Assembly: GCA_007618135.1 (NCBI GenBank)
Contig: PHFX01000005.1
Coordinates: 1-64,000, forward strand
From: Candidatus Brocadia sp. WS118
GTDB lineage: Bacteria > Planctomycetota > Brocadiia > Brocadiales > Brocadiaceae
Length of the DNA stretch: 64,000 bases
Direction: 5' to 3'
The notes under the pieces were generated by a model. The model did no database searches and had not been told where the DNA came from. It was given only the letters and a program-made list of their open reading frames with translations. Each line of letters starts with the position of its first letter. The stretch's first letter is position 1. A program made the position numbers and the translations under genes. Positions 27,138 through 35,253 of this stretch are shown here, one piece after another.

Positions 27138-27503
27138 CTATACCTTAGTTGCATTGCACTGCTGAAAATCGAATTTACCTTGTAAAGTCTTCAGCTTTCT
27201 TTCTGTTTTCTCATAATCTCCCATGTACACCGCCATCAAGCTTTTCCATAATTTACCGTGATTAGGAACACGAAAATGCAAAAGCTCATGAACAATAACA
27301 TAATCACCTATTTCTTTATCCATTTCCAAAAGTTCCACATTGAAGTTCAGATTGCCGTTTGTGGAACAAGAAGCCCATTTATTTTTCATAGGTCTTAAGG
27401 AAAGGGATTTTACGTCAATCCCCAATTCCCTCGAAAAATAAAAAACCCGCTCTTTAAACTCCGCTTTGTCTTGCCATCTTTCCATAGTCAACACTGTTTC
27501 CAT
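27138..27503 (-). CDS. YgjP-like metallopeptidase, short form (121 aa)
   Basis: The zinc motif HELLHF (His72, Glu73, His76) and a following NHGKLW (His82) match the YgjP/M48-related family, with the KWASCS strand preceding it. YgjP itself has about 230 residues; this protein lacks its N-terminal part but keeps the whole catalytic core. The start codon lies 2 bases after the hsdR stop, so translation is coupled to hsdR. YgjP-like genes are frequent companions of type I restriction genes. The role there (perhaps turning over HsdR) is inferred. Confidence 0.85.
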   Translation of the reverse strand: METVLTMERWQDKAEFKERVFYFSRELGIDVKSLSLRPMKNKWASCSTNGNLNFNVELLEMDKEIGDYVIVHELLHFRVPNHGKLWKSLMAVYMGDYEKTERKLKTLQGKFDFQQCNATKV

Positions 27504-27505
27504 AA

Positions 27506-30421
27506 CTAAATGTTCTGTGCCTTCTCCAGGAGATTAAATAAGTAATCTACAAAGCCCACGACTTTATCCATGTCATCTTCAATTGCGCCTAACACACCAT
27601 ATAAAGCTGTCCTTAATTCCCTTGATTCCTGTTCGCTTCCCTGCCAATGAGGAAATTCTTTAAAGGTATTCCTTATCTTTCTTGTAGTACCATCAGGGTC
27701 TTTCATTTTCTTATCTACCAGGACTGTGTAAATAAATGATGCCAGACCATCAAAACCTTTTGCCTGCTGTTCCTTTTTCTTTTTGACTTCACTTTCTATA
27801 AGAGTAGATAACTCATCTAAAATTTTCCGGGTTTCTTCCTGTCTATTCTCATACCGTTCTTGTATCTCCTGCGCCCTTACTGCAAGAGGTATCAAAGACA
27901 AGTCATCTGAATTTTCCGCCACATATTTCTCAATGCTCTTAATCAGGTTGATAACCCTGACATTATCGTTCCTGGTCTTTTCTTTTATCTTCTTTAAGGT
28001 ATCCTCGCCAATCTCAAAGATGTCAAAACCACCCTGCACTTTGTATATATCTACATGTTCCCTGACCAATTGATTGGTCTTTCTTAAAAACTCCCTGTCC
28101 ATGTTGATCTTTTTGGCAAAGGCATTTCTCACGATAGCGTATATTTCAGAGATGAAATTATAGTCTTTTAAGTATGGTCTTAAAAATGCATCGGGCGAGA
28201 TAATTTCATAGAGAGCCTCCAATTCCTTGTAGAGTTTGAAAAACTCCTTTCTTGTTGACTTGTCCTTGAAATGTTCAATTAACTTGTCAACTTCTTTGTC
28301 GGTAATGGGGAAAGATACTATTTTTAAATATCCTGGAATATCCTGCTCCATCTTTGTCTTGAACAGGTTTTTTAGTAAATCAATACTCTTGATAACAGCG
28401 CTTACTTCCTCTGAATCGAACGCCAATGCCTTCTCCAGCTTGTCAAATATGCCGATAAAGTCCAATACGAAACCATGCGGCTTTTTCATATTTCGTTCTT
28501 CGTTCTCATAGGGTCTGTTTACCCTTGCGATTGCCTGAAGCAGAGTATGGTCACGCATGGGTTTGTCCAGATACATCGCATAGAGGATGGGGGCGTCATA
28601 ACCTGTGAGTAGTTTCTCCGTCACTATTAAAATCTTAGGACAGGTATCCTGCTTAACAAAGGTCTTTCTGACTCCCTTTTCTTTTTCTGCTGTAAGATGA
28701 TATTCCTTGAGATGTGCCGGGTCATTGTGATTGCCTGTATAGACTACCGATGAATATTCAGTTGGTAAATATGTATCCAATGCCTTTTTATACAATGCGC
28801 ATGCCTCTCTATCCACACCCACTAAAAATGCCTTATATCCCAATGGCTCTACATATTCTTTATAATGATTTGCCACGAACTCAGCTACCTTATCAACTCT
28901 TTTTCCGTCTTTTAAAAAGTTGCGGGTGTTGATTGCCCGCTCAAGGATTTTGTTTAATTCGTCAATGTCACTAATGCCTTCTGCCTCTGCTAAACCCCAG
29001 AACTCTTTTTCAAGGGTTTCTTTGGGAACTAAGAGCTCATTAGGCGCCAGAGAATAATATAAAGGCAAGGTCGTGCCATCTCTTATTGAATCTGCAATGG
29101 AATACTTATGCAGATACCCTTTCTTATCGTCTATACCAAAGGTCTTAAATGTTCCCCTGCCGTGTGCAGTCTTATCAATGGGTGTGCCGGTAAAACCGAT
29201 AAATGTAGCGTTGGGAATAGCCGCCAATAAGTAATTACCCAAATCTCCTTGTGTCGTGCGGTGCGCCTCGTCAACAAGGACGTAAATATTTTTGCGAAGG
29301 TTTATATTGGCAGGCATATCCTGGAATTTATGTATCATAGAAACGATAATGCCCCGGTAATCTTTTTTGAGTAGTTTGTTCAGGCTTGCAATACTTGTGG
29401 CTCGTTCGGCATGCTTTATTCCAACTGACTCCAGATTACGCACCAGTTGATCTTGCAATTCGTTGCGATCAATGAGCATCAAAATAGTCGGCTTCTCTGA
29501 TTCATGCGCTTTGAAGAGCATTTCTGCCGTCTTTATCATGGTAAAGGTCTTGCCGCTTCCCTGCGTGTGCCATACCAACCCTCTGTGTTTGGCACGGTGA
29601 TGTGCCCGCTCTATAACTAACTCAACTGCCTTTGTTTGATGCTGGCAGAGGATATATTTGTTTAACTCCTCGTCTTTTTCGGCAAAAATAATGTAGTCCT
29701 TGATGTAAGCTAAAATGCGTTCTTTGTTGAAAAATGTCTTTACCTTATCCTCAAGCCTGCCGACTTGCTCTTGTTTCCAATTAAAGATACTTCTCTTGTT
29801 CATATTCCACGTCACGCCATAGGAGAAGCCAAGCGATTCCGTAACCGTGAACATCTGCTGTGGTATCATCATTTCAGGCGTTTCTTTATGGTAGCGTCTT
29901 AATTGGTCAATGCCTATGGCAATTGCCTCATCTAATGCAGCATTCTTGCACTCAATTACCACGACAGGTATGCCATTGATGAGAAATACTATATCCTCAC
30001 GGTTGCCATAATGACCATTGAAGTAGTAATATTCTTCAGTTACCTGATAGATATTGTTGCCAGGATTAGGGAAGTCTATGAGGATAAGGTTGAATTCTCT
30101 GCCTTCTGCTTGAGAATAAAAGGTCTTTTCGCCTTTGAGATATGCGAGAAAATCCCTGTTGCCCTGTATGGTGTTTGGCAGGATGCTTAACTTTCTTGTT
30201 AACTCCTCTTTGGTATCATCCAGCTTTGGATTAAACTTTTTTGCCTTCTGATAGAGGATGTCGCTAAAGAATACCGAGGCGCTGTGTGCCCTGTCCTGAA
30301 GTGAAACAGCGTTTGCATCAAAACCCCTTTTGGCCTCAGCGTCAGGGCGGGAAACAATTTCCCAGCCCAAATTATCAGCATACTTTAGTATGGAATTTTG
30401 AACGGCTGTTCTTTCAGTCAT
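27506..30421 (-). CDS. hsdR: Type I restriction enzyme R subunit
   Basis: HsdR moves DNA past the bound HsdM/HsdS complex and cuts it. The 971-aa protein has a PD-(D/E)XK nuclease (residues 1-230, with VVVIECKNA near residue 156), a superfamily 2 helicase motor with Walker A QGSGKTFTMI (near 290), DEAH box LVDEAHR (near 382) and FTGTPID, then a helical C-terminal domain that binds the methyltransferase. All key motifs are intact, so it should be active. It is the third gene of the locus in transcription order but separated from hsdM/hsdS by the toxin-antitoxin and RAYT genes. Confidence 0.96.
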   Translation of the reverse strand: MTERTAVQNSILKYADNLGWEIVSRPDAEAKRGFDANAVSLQDRAHSASVFFSDILYQKAKKFNPKLDDTKEELTRKLSILPNTIQGNRDFLAYLKGEKTFYSQAEGREFNLILIDFPNPGNNIYQVTEEYYYFNGHYGNREDIVFLINGIPVVVIECKNAALDEAIAIGIDQLRRYHKETPEMMIPQQMFTVTESLGFSYGVTWNMNKRSIFNWKQEQVGRLEDKVKTFFNKERILAYIKDYIIFAEKDEELNKYILCQHQTKAVELVIERAHHRAKHRGLVWHTQGSGKTFTMIKTAEMLFKAHESEKPTILMLIDRNELQDQLVRNLESVGIKHAERATSIASLNKLLKKDYRGIIVSMIHKFQDMPANINLRKNIYVLVDEAHRTTQGDLGNYLLAAIPNATFIGFTGTPIDKTAHGRGTFKTFGIDDKKGYLHKYSIADSIRDGTTLPLYYSLAPNELLVPKETLEKEFWGLAEAEGISDIDELNKILERAINTRNFLKDGKRVDKVAEFVANHYKEYVEPLGYKAFLVGVDREACALYKKALDTYLPTEYSSVVYTGNHNDPAHLKEYHLTAEKEKGVRKTFVKQDTCPKILIVTEKLLTGYDAPILYAMYLDKPMRDHTLLQAIARVNRPYENEERNMKKPHGFVLDFIGIFDKLEKALAFDSEEVSAVIKSIDLLKNLFKTKMEQDIPGYLKIVSFPITDKEVDKLIEHFKDKSTRKEFFKLYKELEALYEIISPDAFLRPYLKDYNFISEIYAIVRNAFAKKINMDREFLRKTNQLVREHVDIYKVQGGFDIFEIGEDTLKKIKEKTRNDNVRVINLIKSIEKYVAENSDDLSLIPLAVRAQEIQERYENRQEETRKILDELSTLIESEVKKKKEQQAKGFDGLASFIYTVLVDKKMKDPDGTTRKIRNTFKEFPHWQGSEQESRELRTALYGVLGAIEDDMDKVVGFVDYLFNLLEKAQNI

Positions 30422-30428
30422 ATTTCCC

Positions 30429-30483
30429 TTTAGCCATAATTTGGCTGAAATACAGGGTAATTTTAGTCTTATTTTGGCTAAAA
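30429..30483 (-). promoter_or_regulatory. Repeated operator-like motif upstream of hsdR
   Basis: TTTAGCCA (30429-30436), TTTGGCTGAAA (30440-30450) and TTTGGCTAAAA (30473-30483) are one inverted and two direct copies of a TTTGGCT(A/G)AAA half-site, just upstream of the hsdR start codon. They could bind a regulator of restriction. No controller protein is recognised in the window. Confidence 0.4.
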
Positions 30484-30623
30484 CACAAATATATTTACTG
30501 AGTTGGAGAGAGGAGACAACCTCATGGCGGGTTCAAGTTGCAAATCTGAACTCTCAAGAAAATACCTAATTGACATCAGTTTGTTTCTTACCCTTCTCAG
30601 AACACAGACTTCAAATTTTAATA

Positions 30624-30652
30624 TTGACATTTTCAGGGTGTATTTTTACACT
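30624..30652 (+). promoter_or_regulatory. Promoter of the toxin-antitoxin pair, giving a leaderless message
   Basis: TTGACA (30624-30629), a 17-base spacer and TACACT (30647-30652) place the transcript start at about 30659-30660, the A of the panA ATG. No ribosome binding site is present upstream of that ATG, consistent with a leaderless transcript. Confidence 0.5.
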
Positions 30653-30659
30653 TACAAAC

Positions 30660-31238
30660 ATGAATACAAAAAATATGCAAATCATTAAGTTTATTGTTGA
30701 AAGATTGTCAGGCAAGCTCGGACGTATACACCTGATGAAGCTGATTTACCTGGCTGACTATCATTCACGCAGACTCTTTGGATGGCCTGTTTCAACTTTT
30801 CATTACCATTGGTGGCAGTACGGCCCTTTTGATAAAGAGTTTTACACCTGTATCGAAAATCTCGGCAATACGTATATCAGAGAAGAAGCAGTCTCTTTCC
30901 CTTCTTGTAAAGGCTACGTGTTTCATGATACTCCAATAAGAATAAAATATGACAATCTTTCTGAGCAAGAACTTTACATACTGGAATATGTAATAAGAAA
31001 TTATGGGAAAGTCGGTTTGCAGACATTATTAGAAGAAGTCGTATATAAAACAGAACCAATGGAGGAGTTAACAAAAAAGAATGCCTATGGGGAAATCCTC
31101 CCGATGGAAATGATAGATAACGTTGATAAGACACTTTATGAAGGTCTCGACCCAAAAGGAATAATTAATGGAGAAAAGTCCGTCCAGGAAGGGAGAACGC
31201 GCTCATTAGAAGAGGCATTCAATGCCTTACAGAGTTGA
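30660..31238 (+). CDS. Panacea-domain antitoxin (SocA/DUF4065-like)
   Basis: The start at 30660 (MNTKNMQIIKFIVERL, 192 aa) is chosen because the Panacea fold starts there; the frame upstream is not protein-like. The hallmark pattern LMKLIYLADYHSRRLFG and HYHWWQYGPFDKEF is clear. Panacea proteins are promiscuous antitoxins (PanA) that neutralise different toxins encoded next to them. It is on the opposite strand to the hsd genes and overlaps the following toxin gene by 17 bases. The neutralisation of that partner is inferred from the layout. Confidence 0.82.
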   Translation: MNTKNMQIIKFIVERLSGKLGRIHLMKLIYLADYHSRRLFGWPVSTFHYHWWQYGPFDKEFYTCIENLGNTYIREEAVSFPSCKGYVFHDTPIRIKYDNLSEQELYILEYVIRNYGKVGLQTLLEEVVYKTEPMEELTKKNAYGEILPMEMIDNVDKTLYEGLDPKGIINGEKSVQEGRTRSLEEAFNALQS

Positions 31239-31500
31239 AATAGCAGATACAGAGGAAAATAACACATTTCTTAAAAACATTCCAAAAGACATCCTTACAA
31301 AATTATCTAAACATTTACAACTTTTAGGTGAACATCCCTTTTTAGGACGAAGCATAGAAGCCCCTATCCCGGCATACCTTTATAGTTTTCAAATAACACA
31401 CGCCGAACAAAACCACCAATTTATTGTGTCGTATAAGATCAACGAAGGGAATGAAACCATTTATATTACAAGTTTTGGTCGAACAATTATTAAGACTTGA
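31222..31500 (+). CDS. ParE/RelE-like toxin partner of the Panacea antitoxin
   Basis: The 92-aa product begins PYRVEIADTEENNTFLKNI, and its core HAEQNHQFIVSYKINEG followed by ETIYITSFGRT follows the RelE/ParE fold: strand, two helices, then a sheet that ends in an arginine. RelE-type members cut mRNA on the ribosome and ParE-type members poison gyrase; which applies here cannot be told. The start lies inside the end of the antitoxin gene. The stop is 20 bases before the REP element at 31518. No transcription terminator is visible besides that hairpin. Confidence 0.68.
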   Translation: MPYRVEIADTEENNTFLKNIPKDILTKLSKHLQLLGEHPFLGRSIEAPIPAYLYSFQITHAEQNHQFIVSYKINEGNETIYITSFGRTIIKT

Positions 31501-31517
31501 AAAACCAAAAATTCCAA

Positions 31518-31593
31518 TCGGGTGGCAGGAGGAAACTCCTGCCACCACTTCCTCTTTCCCGTGCTGTCAGGAGTTTCCTCCTGACAGCAACCG
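31518..31593. repeat. Composite REP element A (two facing hairpins)
   Basis: GGTGGCAGGAG (31521-31531), loop GAAA, CTCCTGCCACC (31536-31546) is followed by GCTGTCAGGAG (31563-31573), loop TTTC, CTCCTGACAGC (31578-31588). On opposite strands both hairpins share CAGGAGGAAACTCCTG. It abuts the 3' end of the RAYT gene and also follows the toxin gene. Confidence 0.85.
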
Positions 31594-31594
31594 C

Positions 31595-32134
31595 TTACCA
31601 CTCCATATCCACAGGGATTGCCGATGTGCCAACAGATAGATAATCTCTAGCGCTGGAGTAAAACCAATCCTCCGGCACGGAAACCAGTCCTTTTCTCACT
31701 GGATTTGCATGAATATAGTTGATTTTCGTGATCATCGTCTCCCGCCTGTTTAAAACCAGGTCATCAAATCTACTCTTCCACAATTTAAAGACCTGTCCTT
31801 TTGCCCCTTCGGCGTTTGCCTTAAGTATGTTTAAAAGTTCATGCTCACCTTCTTGTTCCAGCGCTTTTCTGATCTGGACAGAGGTAAACTTCTTGAAATC
31901 CCGCATAAAATCAGAGATAGCAGAGCCTTGATCAGGCCACAAGACCAAATGCACATGGTTAGGCATGAGGCAGTAAGCGATCAATTTGCAGATATACTTA
32001 TTTTTGCAAAAGACCAGGCTTTCGCAGAGGATATCGAAGTATGCTTTACTTTTAAATACCGCTGCCCATTCAACAACGGTTGTTGTGATAAAGTACGGAT
32101 AACCAGAATAGTTCCAACGATTTCTTAGTCCCAT
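31595..32134 (-). CDS. REP-associated tyrosine transposase (TnpA_REP, Y1/HUH)
   Basis: The 179-aa protein starts at ATG 32134 (MGLRNRWNYSGYPY), with GGAG 5 bases upstream; the frame's extra upstream codons are REP sequence. The two HUH histidines His60 and His62 lie in MPNHVHLVL, and the nucleophile Tyr140 in INYIHANPVRKGLV, as in IS200-like single-strand transposases. RAYTs bind and process REP hairpins, and are domesticated rather than self-moving. Here three REP elements lie within 2.2 kb, one at each side of the gene. All catalytic residues are present. Confidence 0.93.
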   Translation of the reverse strand: MGLRNRWNYSGYPYFITTTVVEWAAVFKSKAYFDILCESLVFCKNKYICKLIAYCLMPNHVHLVLWPDQGSAISDFMRDFKKFTSVQIRKALEQEGEHELLNILKANAEGAKGQVFKLWKSRFDDLVLNRRETMITKINYIHANPVRKGLVSVPEDWFYSSARDYLSVGTSAIPVDMEW

Positions 32135-32146
32135 AGTAACTCCAAT

Positions 32147-32276
32147 CGGGTGGCAGGAGAAGATCATCAAAGTGGCAGGAGGAAACTCCTGCCACCACGG
32201 GAACGGGAAACTCCTGCTGCAACGGGAACCCGGAAGCTTCCCCGTGCTGTCAGGAGTTTCCTCCTGACAGCAACCG
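32147..32276. repeat. Composite REP element B (expanded)
   Basis: It begins TCCAATCGGGTGGCAGGAG as element A does, is interrupted, then contains GTGGCAGGAG-GAAA-CTCCTGCCAC (32172-32195), a degenerate piece GGGAAACTCCTGC, and GCTGTCAGGAG-TTTC-CTCCTGACAGC (32246-32271). It lies immediately upstream of the RAYT start, overlapping its ribosome binding region, and downstream of hsdS. Confidence 0.85.
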
Positions 32277-32322
32277 CGGTTCAGGATGACAATTGCTGGA
32301 CAACCTGCAATCTATAAGAAAA

Positions 32323-33594
32323 TCAAGAAAACTTCAACTCCTTAACCCTGATTTGCCCTGTCATCAGGTGGTGGAGCATTGACTTAAAAAGAGATTGAAG
32401 CGAAACTGCTTTCGTCTTGCAAAAATGAATCTTATTGTCTATCTTTATAAACATCTCTGAGATTTCTGCCTGTTCTTTACATGAGGGGAATGGAATTAGT
32501 GTTTCTCCAAGCACAGTTTTGCTTAATCTTTGCCTTCCAGTTGATCCTTCCATCTTACCTGTTAACATAGACCTGACGTCATTTTTTAATAAATAGTAAT
32601 ACAAATAATGTTTGTTACTTATCCTTTCTTTTTCGTTGATAGGAATGACCTCTGTAGTGGCAAATCCAAACTTATGTTCAAAATCTACGATTGCTTGCTT
32701 CCCATTTTCAAAAGAGGGTGTTATTTTTGCAATCAACAAATCACCGTTCTCAATATAAGTTCCACTTGATAAATCATCAGCATCTCTTGATTCAAAATCC
32801 CTTACGAATAAATTGTCATCAGGTATCAACTCCATAGGAATAAAGGGAACATGCTTGGTTTTCTTCCAGTTAATTCCTCTTGGTTTACTTGTAAAATCAT
32901 ATACTTCCTCAATCCTTTTCACTTCCCAACTCTTCGGCACTTTTCCAATCTCTGTCTCTTTCTGCGCTTCGCCACGCAACCCCTCGGTAAAGAATTTCTG
33001 CATGAGCGCCTTCTTGAGTTCGGTGGTCGTCTGAATAATCTTTTCTTGTGTCTCTATGGCGGATTGGATTATAGATAAAATCTTTGCGATATTGCTTTGC
33101 TCATTTAACGGTGGATAAGGCATTTTCGTCTTTTTAACATCATCATCCCTAACGGCTGGATAACTCGCTCCTGTCTGATGTTTTGCTATCTCTTTAACAA
33201 AGAAATTTGTTAGCAAATACTGATAGAGAAACACAAAATCAAGTTTATTTTTATCTACTCTCAACACACAAAATGCTGTGCTACAATACTCATTGTTGTA
33301 TTCCTGACTTATCTTTGCAATCCTTTTCAAAGTAGGTCTCACGGTAGCGAATATTACATCATTTTTGTAAACAACTTTTCTTGCCCTGCCTGGGGCATCT
33401 TTACCGAGATAATCTTGATAACTTATTACTGAAAAGGTTTGATTAGAAACACTTGAAACATCAATGTATTTTATCTTCTTTGTGGGTTTTTTTTGAGGAT
33501 TTCTTGTCTCAGTATCTAAAACCAAATCTTTTATTTCACGCACTTCCCAATCTTCTGGCAATGTTCCTATGTCTGTTTGTTTGAAGCCTGTCAT
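32323..33594 (-). CDS. hsdS: Type I restriction-modification specificity subunit
   Basis: HsdS recognises the bipartite DNA target for both methylation and cleavage. The 423-aa protein has two target-recognition domains, each followed by the conserved coiled-coil spacer: TRD1 (about 8-170) then NEQSNIAKILSIIQSAIETQ, and TRD2 (about 225-375) then KEQAEISEMFIKIDNKI. The boundary W motifs (PEDWEVREI, PKSWEVKRI) are duplicated, as expected. Both TRDs look complete. Target sequence cannot be predicted. hsdM starts transcription upstream; a REP element (33610-33694) lies in the gap between them. Confidence 0.94.
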   Translation of the reverse strand: MTGFKQTDIGTLPEDWEVREIKDLVLDTETRNPQKKPTKKIKYIDVSSVSNQTFSVISYQDYLGKDAPGRARKVVYKNDVIFATVRPTLKRIAKISQEYNNEYCSTAFCVLRVDKNKLDFVFLYQYLLTNFFVKEIAKHQTGASYPAVRDDDVKKTKMPYPPLNEQSNIAKILSIIQSAIETQEKIIQTTTELKKALMQKFFTEGLRGEAQKETEIGKVPKSWEVKRIEEVYDFTSKPRGINWKKTKHVPFIPMELIPDDNLFVRDFESRDADDLSSGTYIENGDLLIAKITPSFENGKQAIVDFEHKFGFATTEVIPINEKERISNKHYLYYYLLKNDVRSMLTGKMEGSTGRQRLSKTVLGETLIPFPSCKEQAEISEMFIKIDNKIHFCKTKAVSLQSLFKSMLHHLMTGQIRVKELKFS

Positions 33595-33609
33595 TTAATA
33601 TCCTATATT

Positions 33610-33694
33610 CGGGTGGCAGGAGGAAACTCCTGCCACCACTTCCACCACGATACCACCTCCCCGTGCTGTCAGGAGTTTCCTCCTGACAGCAACC
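33610..33694. repeat. Composite REP element C between hsdM and hsdS
   Basis: GGTGGCAGGAG (33612-33622), loop GAAA, CTCCTGCCACC (33627-33637), then a linker and GCTGTCAGGAG (33664-33674), loop TTTC, CTCCTGACAGC (33679-33689). It is nearly identical to element A apart from the linker, and fills the gap of 117 bases between the hsdM stop and the hsdS start. Confidence 0.85.
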
Positions 33695-33711
33695 GTACTG
33701 GGAACCGACAA

Positions 33712-35253
33712 CTAACAACCAATTTTCTTCAAAACTTCCTTCAAATCCTTATCAATCCTTTTTGCCTCGTCTTCCAACTCGTAGAGTTCTTCCACAATCT
33801 CAGCAATAGGTCTGTGTTCTTCTGCGTCTGCGGTATGGATATAACGAGAAGGAGAGATATTATAATCGTTCTTGATAATCTCGTCTTTACTCACTACCTT
33901 GCTAAACTTGTCTATCTCTTTCCACTTTAGAAATGCATCCACAATCTTCTTTTGTCTTGCCTCCGGGATAAAGTTCTTGGGGTCGCCTTTTTCAAAGTCC
34001 AAAGAGGCATTGACTAAAAACACCTTGTCTTTTTTTGTCTTGTTTCTGTTTAAGAATAAGACAATGCCCGGCGCTGTCGTATTGTAAAAGAGGTTTTCTG
34101 GCAGATATAAAACGCCCTCAACCAAGTCCTGTTCAATAAACCATTTCCTGATTTCTTTTTCCTTGTTGCTTGAGGCGTTTCCCGAACCCCTTGAAACCGC
34201 GCCCGTATCTAACACAATGGCTGCCCTGCCGTTGTCCTTCATGCTGGCAAGGACGTGTTGCGCCCAACCCCAGTCAGCGCTGCTTGTGGGTGGTATGCCT
34301 GCCTTGAAGCGGTCTAATTCATCATTCTCGTAATCCTTTTCCACGAATGTCTTTTGATTCCACATGGGATTAGTAACCACCAAATCGAACTGCTCAAGTT
34401 TATTGCCGTCTTTGAACCTGGGGATTTTCATGGTATCGCCAATCTCAATCCTGCCCTCCATATCGTGGATTACCATATTCATATTCGCCATCGCCCAGGT
34501 AGTGCCAATAAATTCCTGTCCATAAAGTTTAAGGGGCGCATACCTCCTCAAAGACTGCTTTTTCATCTTCTCATCCAATACCAACTCGCACTTAATCAGA
34601 AGACCTGCTGAACCACAGCATGGGTCGTATATCTCCATACCTGATTCAGGGTCTAATATCTTCGCCATAATCATACCCACTTCGCCGGGGGTATAGAATT
34701 CCCCTGCGCTTTGGCCTCCGCCCTCTGCAAACTTGCGGATAAGGTATTCATAACTTCTGCCGATGATGTCAGGCTCAACATCATGTAATCCCAGGCGTTT
34801 CTGGCTAATCTTTTCTATCAGCTTGATCAAACTATCTTCTGAAATATCCCTTTGACCGTGAGTTGTGGCGTTGAAGTCTATGCGGTCTATAATGCCCTGT
34901 ATCCGGGAATTAAATTTAGCAATATCCCGCATAAGACTGGTCAGTTGCTCGCCAACCTTGTCAGTTAGGGTTCTGATAACCGACCATGTATCGTCCTTTT
35001 CAGGTTCTTTTGCTTTTAACGGCAGGTAGAAACGAACAAGTTTATGGTCTTTTTCTATAAGTTTGTGCGCCTTGGTTCTGCTACCCACTTGTTTTGCAAT
35101 GCGGTTTATTTCATCATCAAAGACGTCACAAAGCCGTTTTACAAAGACCAGAGGCAGGATATAATCCTTGTACTTGGGGGCATCTTTCTCTCCGCGTATC
35201 ACGCAGGCAGCATCCCAAAGCCACGCTTCTAACGATTTTTCTTCGATTGGCAT
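33712..35253 (-). CDS. hsdM: Type I restriction-modification methyltransferase subunit
   Basis: HsdM transfers a methyl group from S-adenosylmethionine to adenine N6. The 513-aa protein has a helical N-terminal domain (1-150), motif I DPCCGSAGLL (near residue 209, SAM binding), and motif IV NPMWNQ (near 294), in place of the usual NPP(F/Y). The NPMW variant occurs in this HsdM subfamily and is not by itself a sign of inactivity. The C-terminus is helical. It is the first gene of the locus; the 600 bases upstream contain its promoter but no consensus match that I trust. Confidence 0.95.
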   Translation of the reverse strand: MPIEEKSLEAWLWDAACVIRGEKDAPKYKDYILPLVFVKRLCDVFDDEINRIAKQVGSRTKAHKLIEKDHKLVRFYLPLKAKEPEKDDTWSVIRTLTDKVGEQLTSLMRDIAKFNSRIQGIIDRIDFNATTHGQRDISEDSLIKLIEKISQKRLGLHDVEPDIIGRSYEYLIRKFAEGGGQSAGEFYTPGEVGMIMAKILDPESGMEIYDPCCGSAGLLIKCELVLDEKMKKQSLRRYAPLKLYGQEFIGTTWAMANMNMVIHDMEGRIEIGDTMKIPRFKDGNKLEQFDLVVTNPMWNQKTFVEKDYENDELDRFKAGIPPTSSADWGWAQHVLASMKDNGRAAIVLDTGAVSRGSGNASSNKEKEIRKWFIEQDLVEGVLYLPENLFYNTTAPGIVLFLNRNKTKKDKVFLVNASLDFEKGDPKNFIPEARQKKIVDAFLKWKEIDKFSKVVSKDEIIKNDYNISPSRYIHTADAEEHRPIAEIVEELYELEDEAKRIDKDLKEVLKKIGC

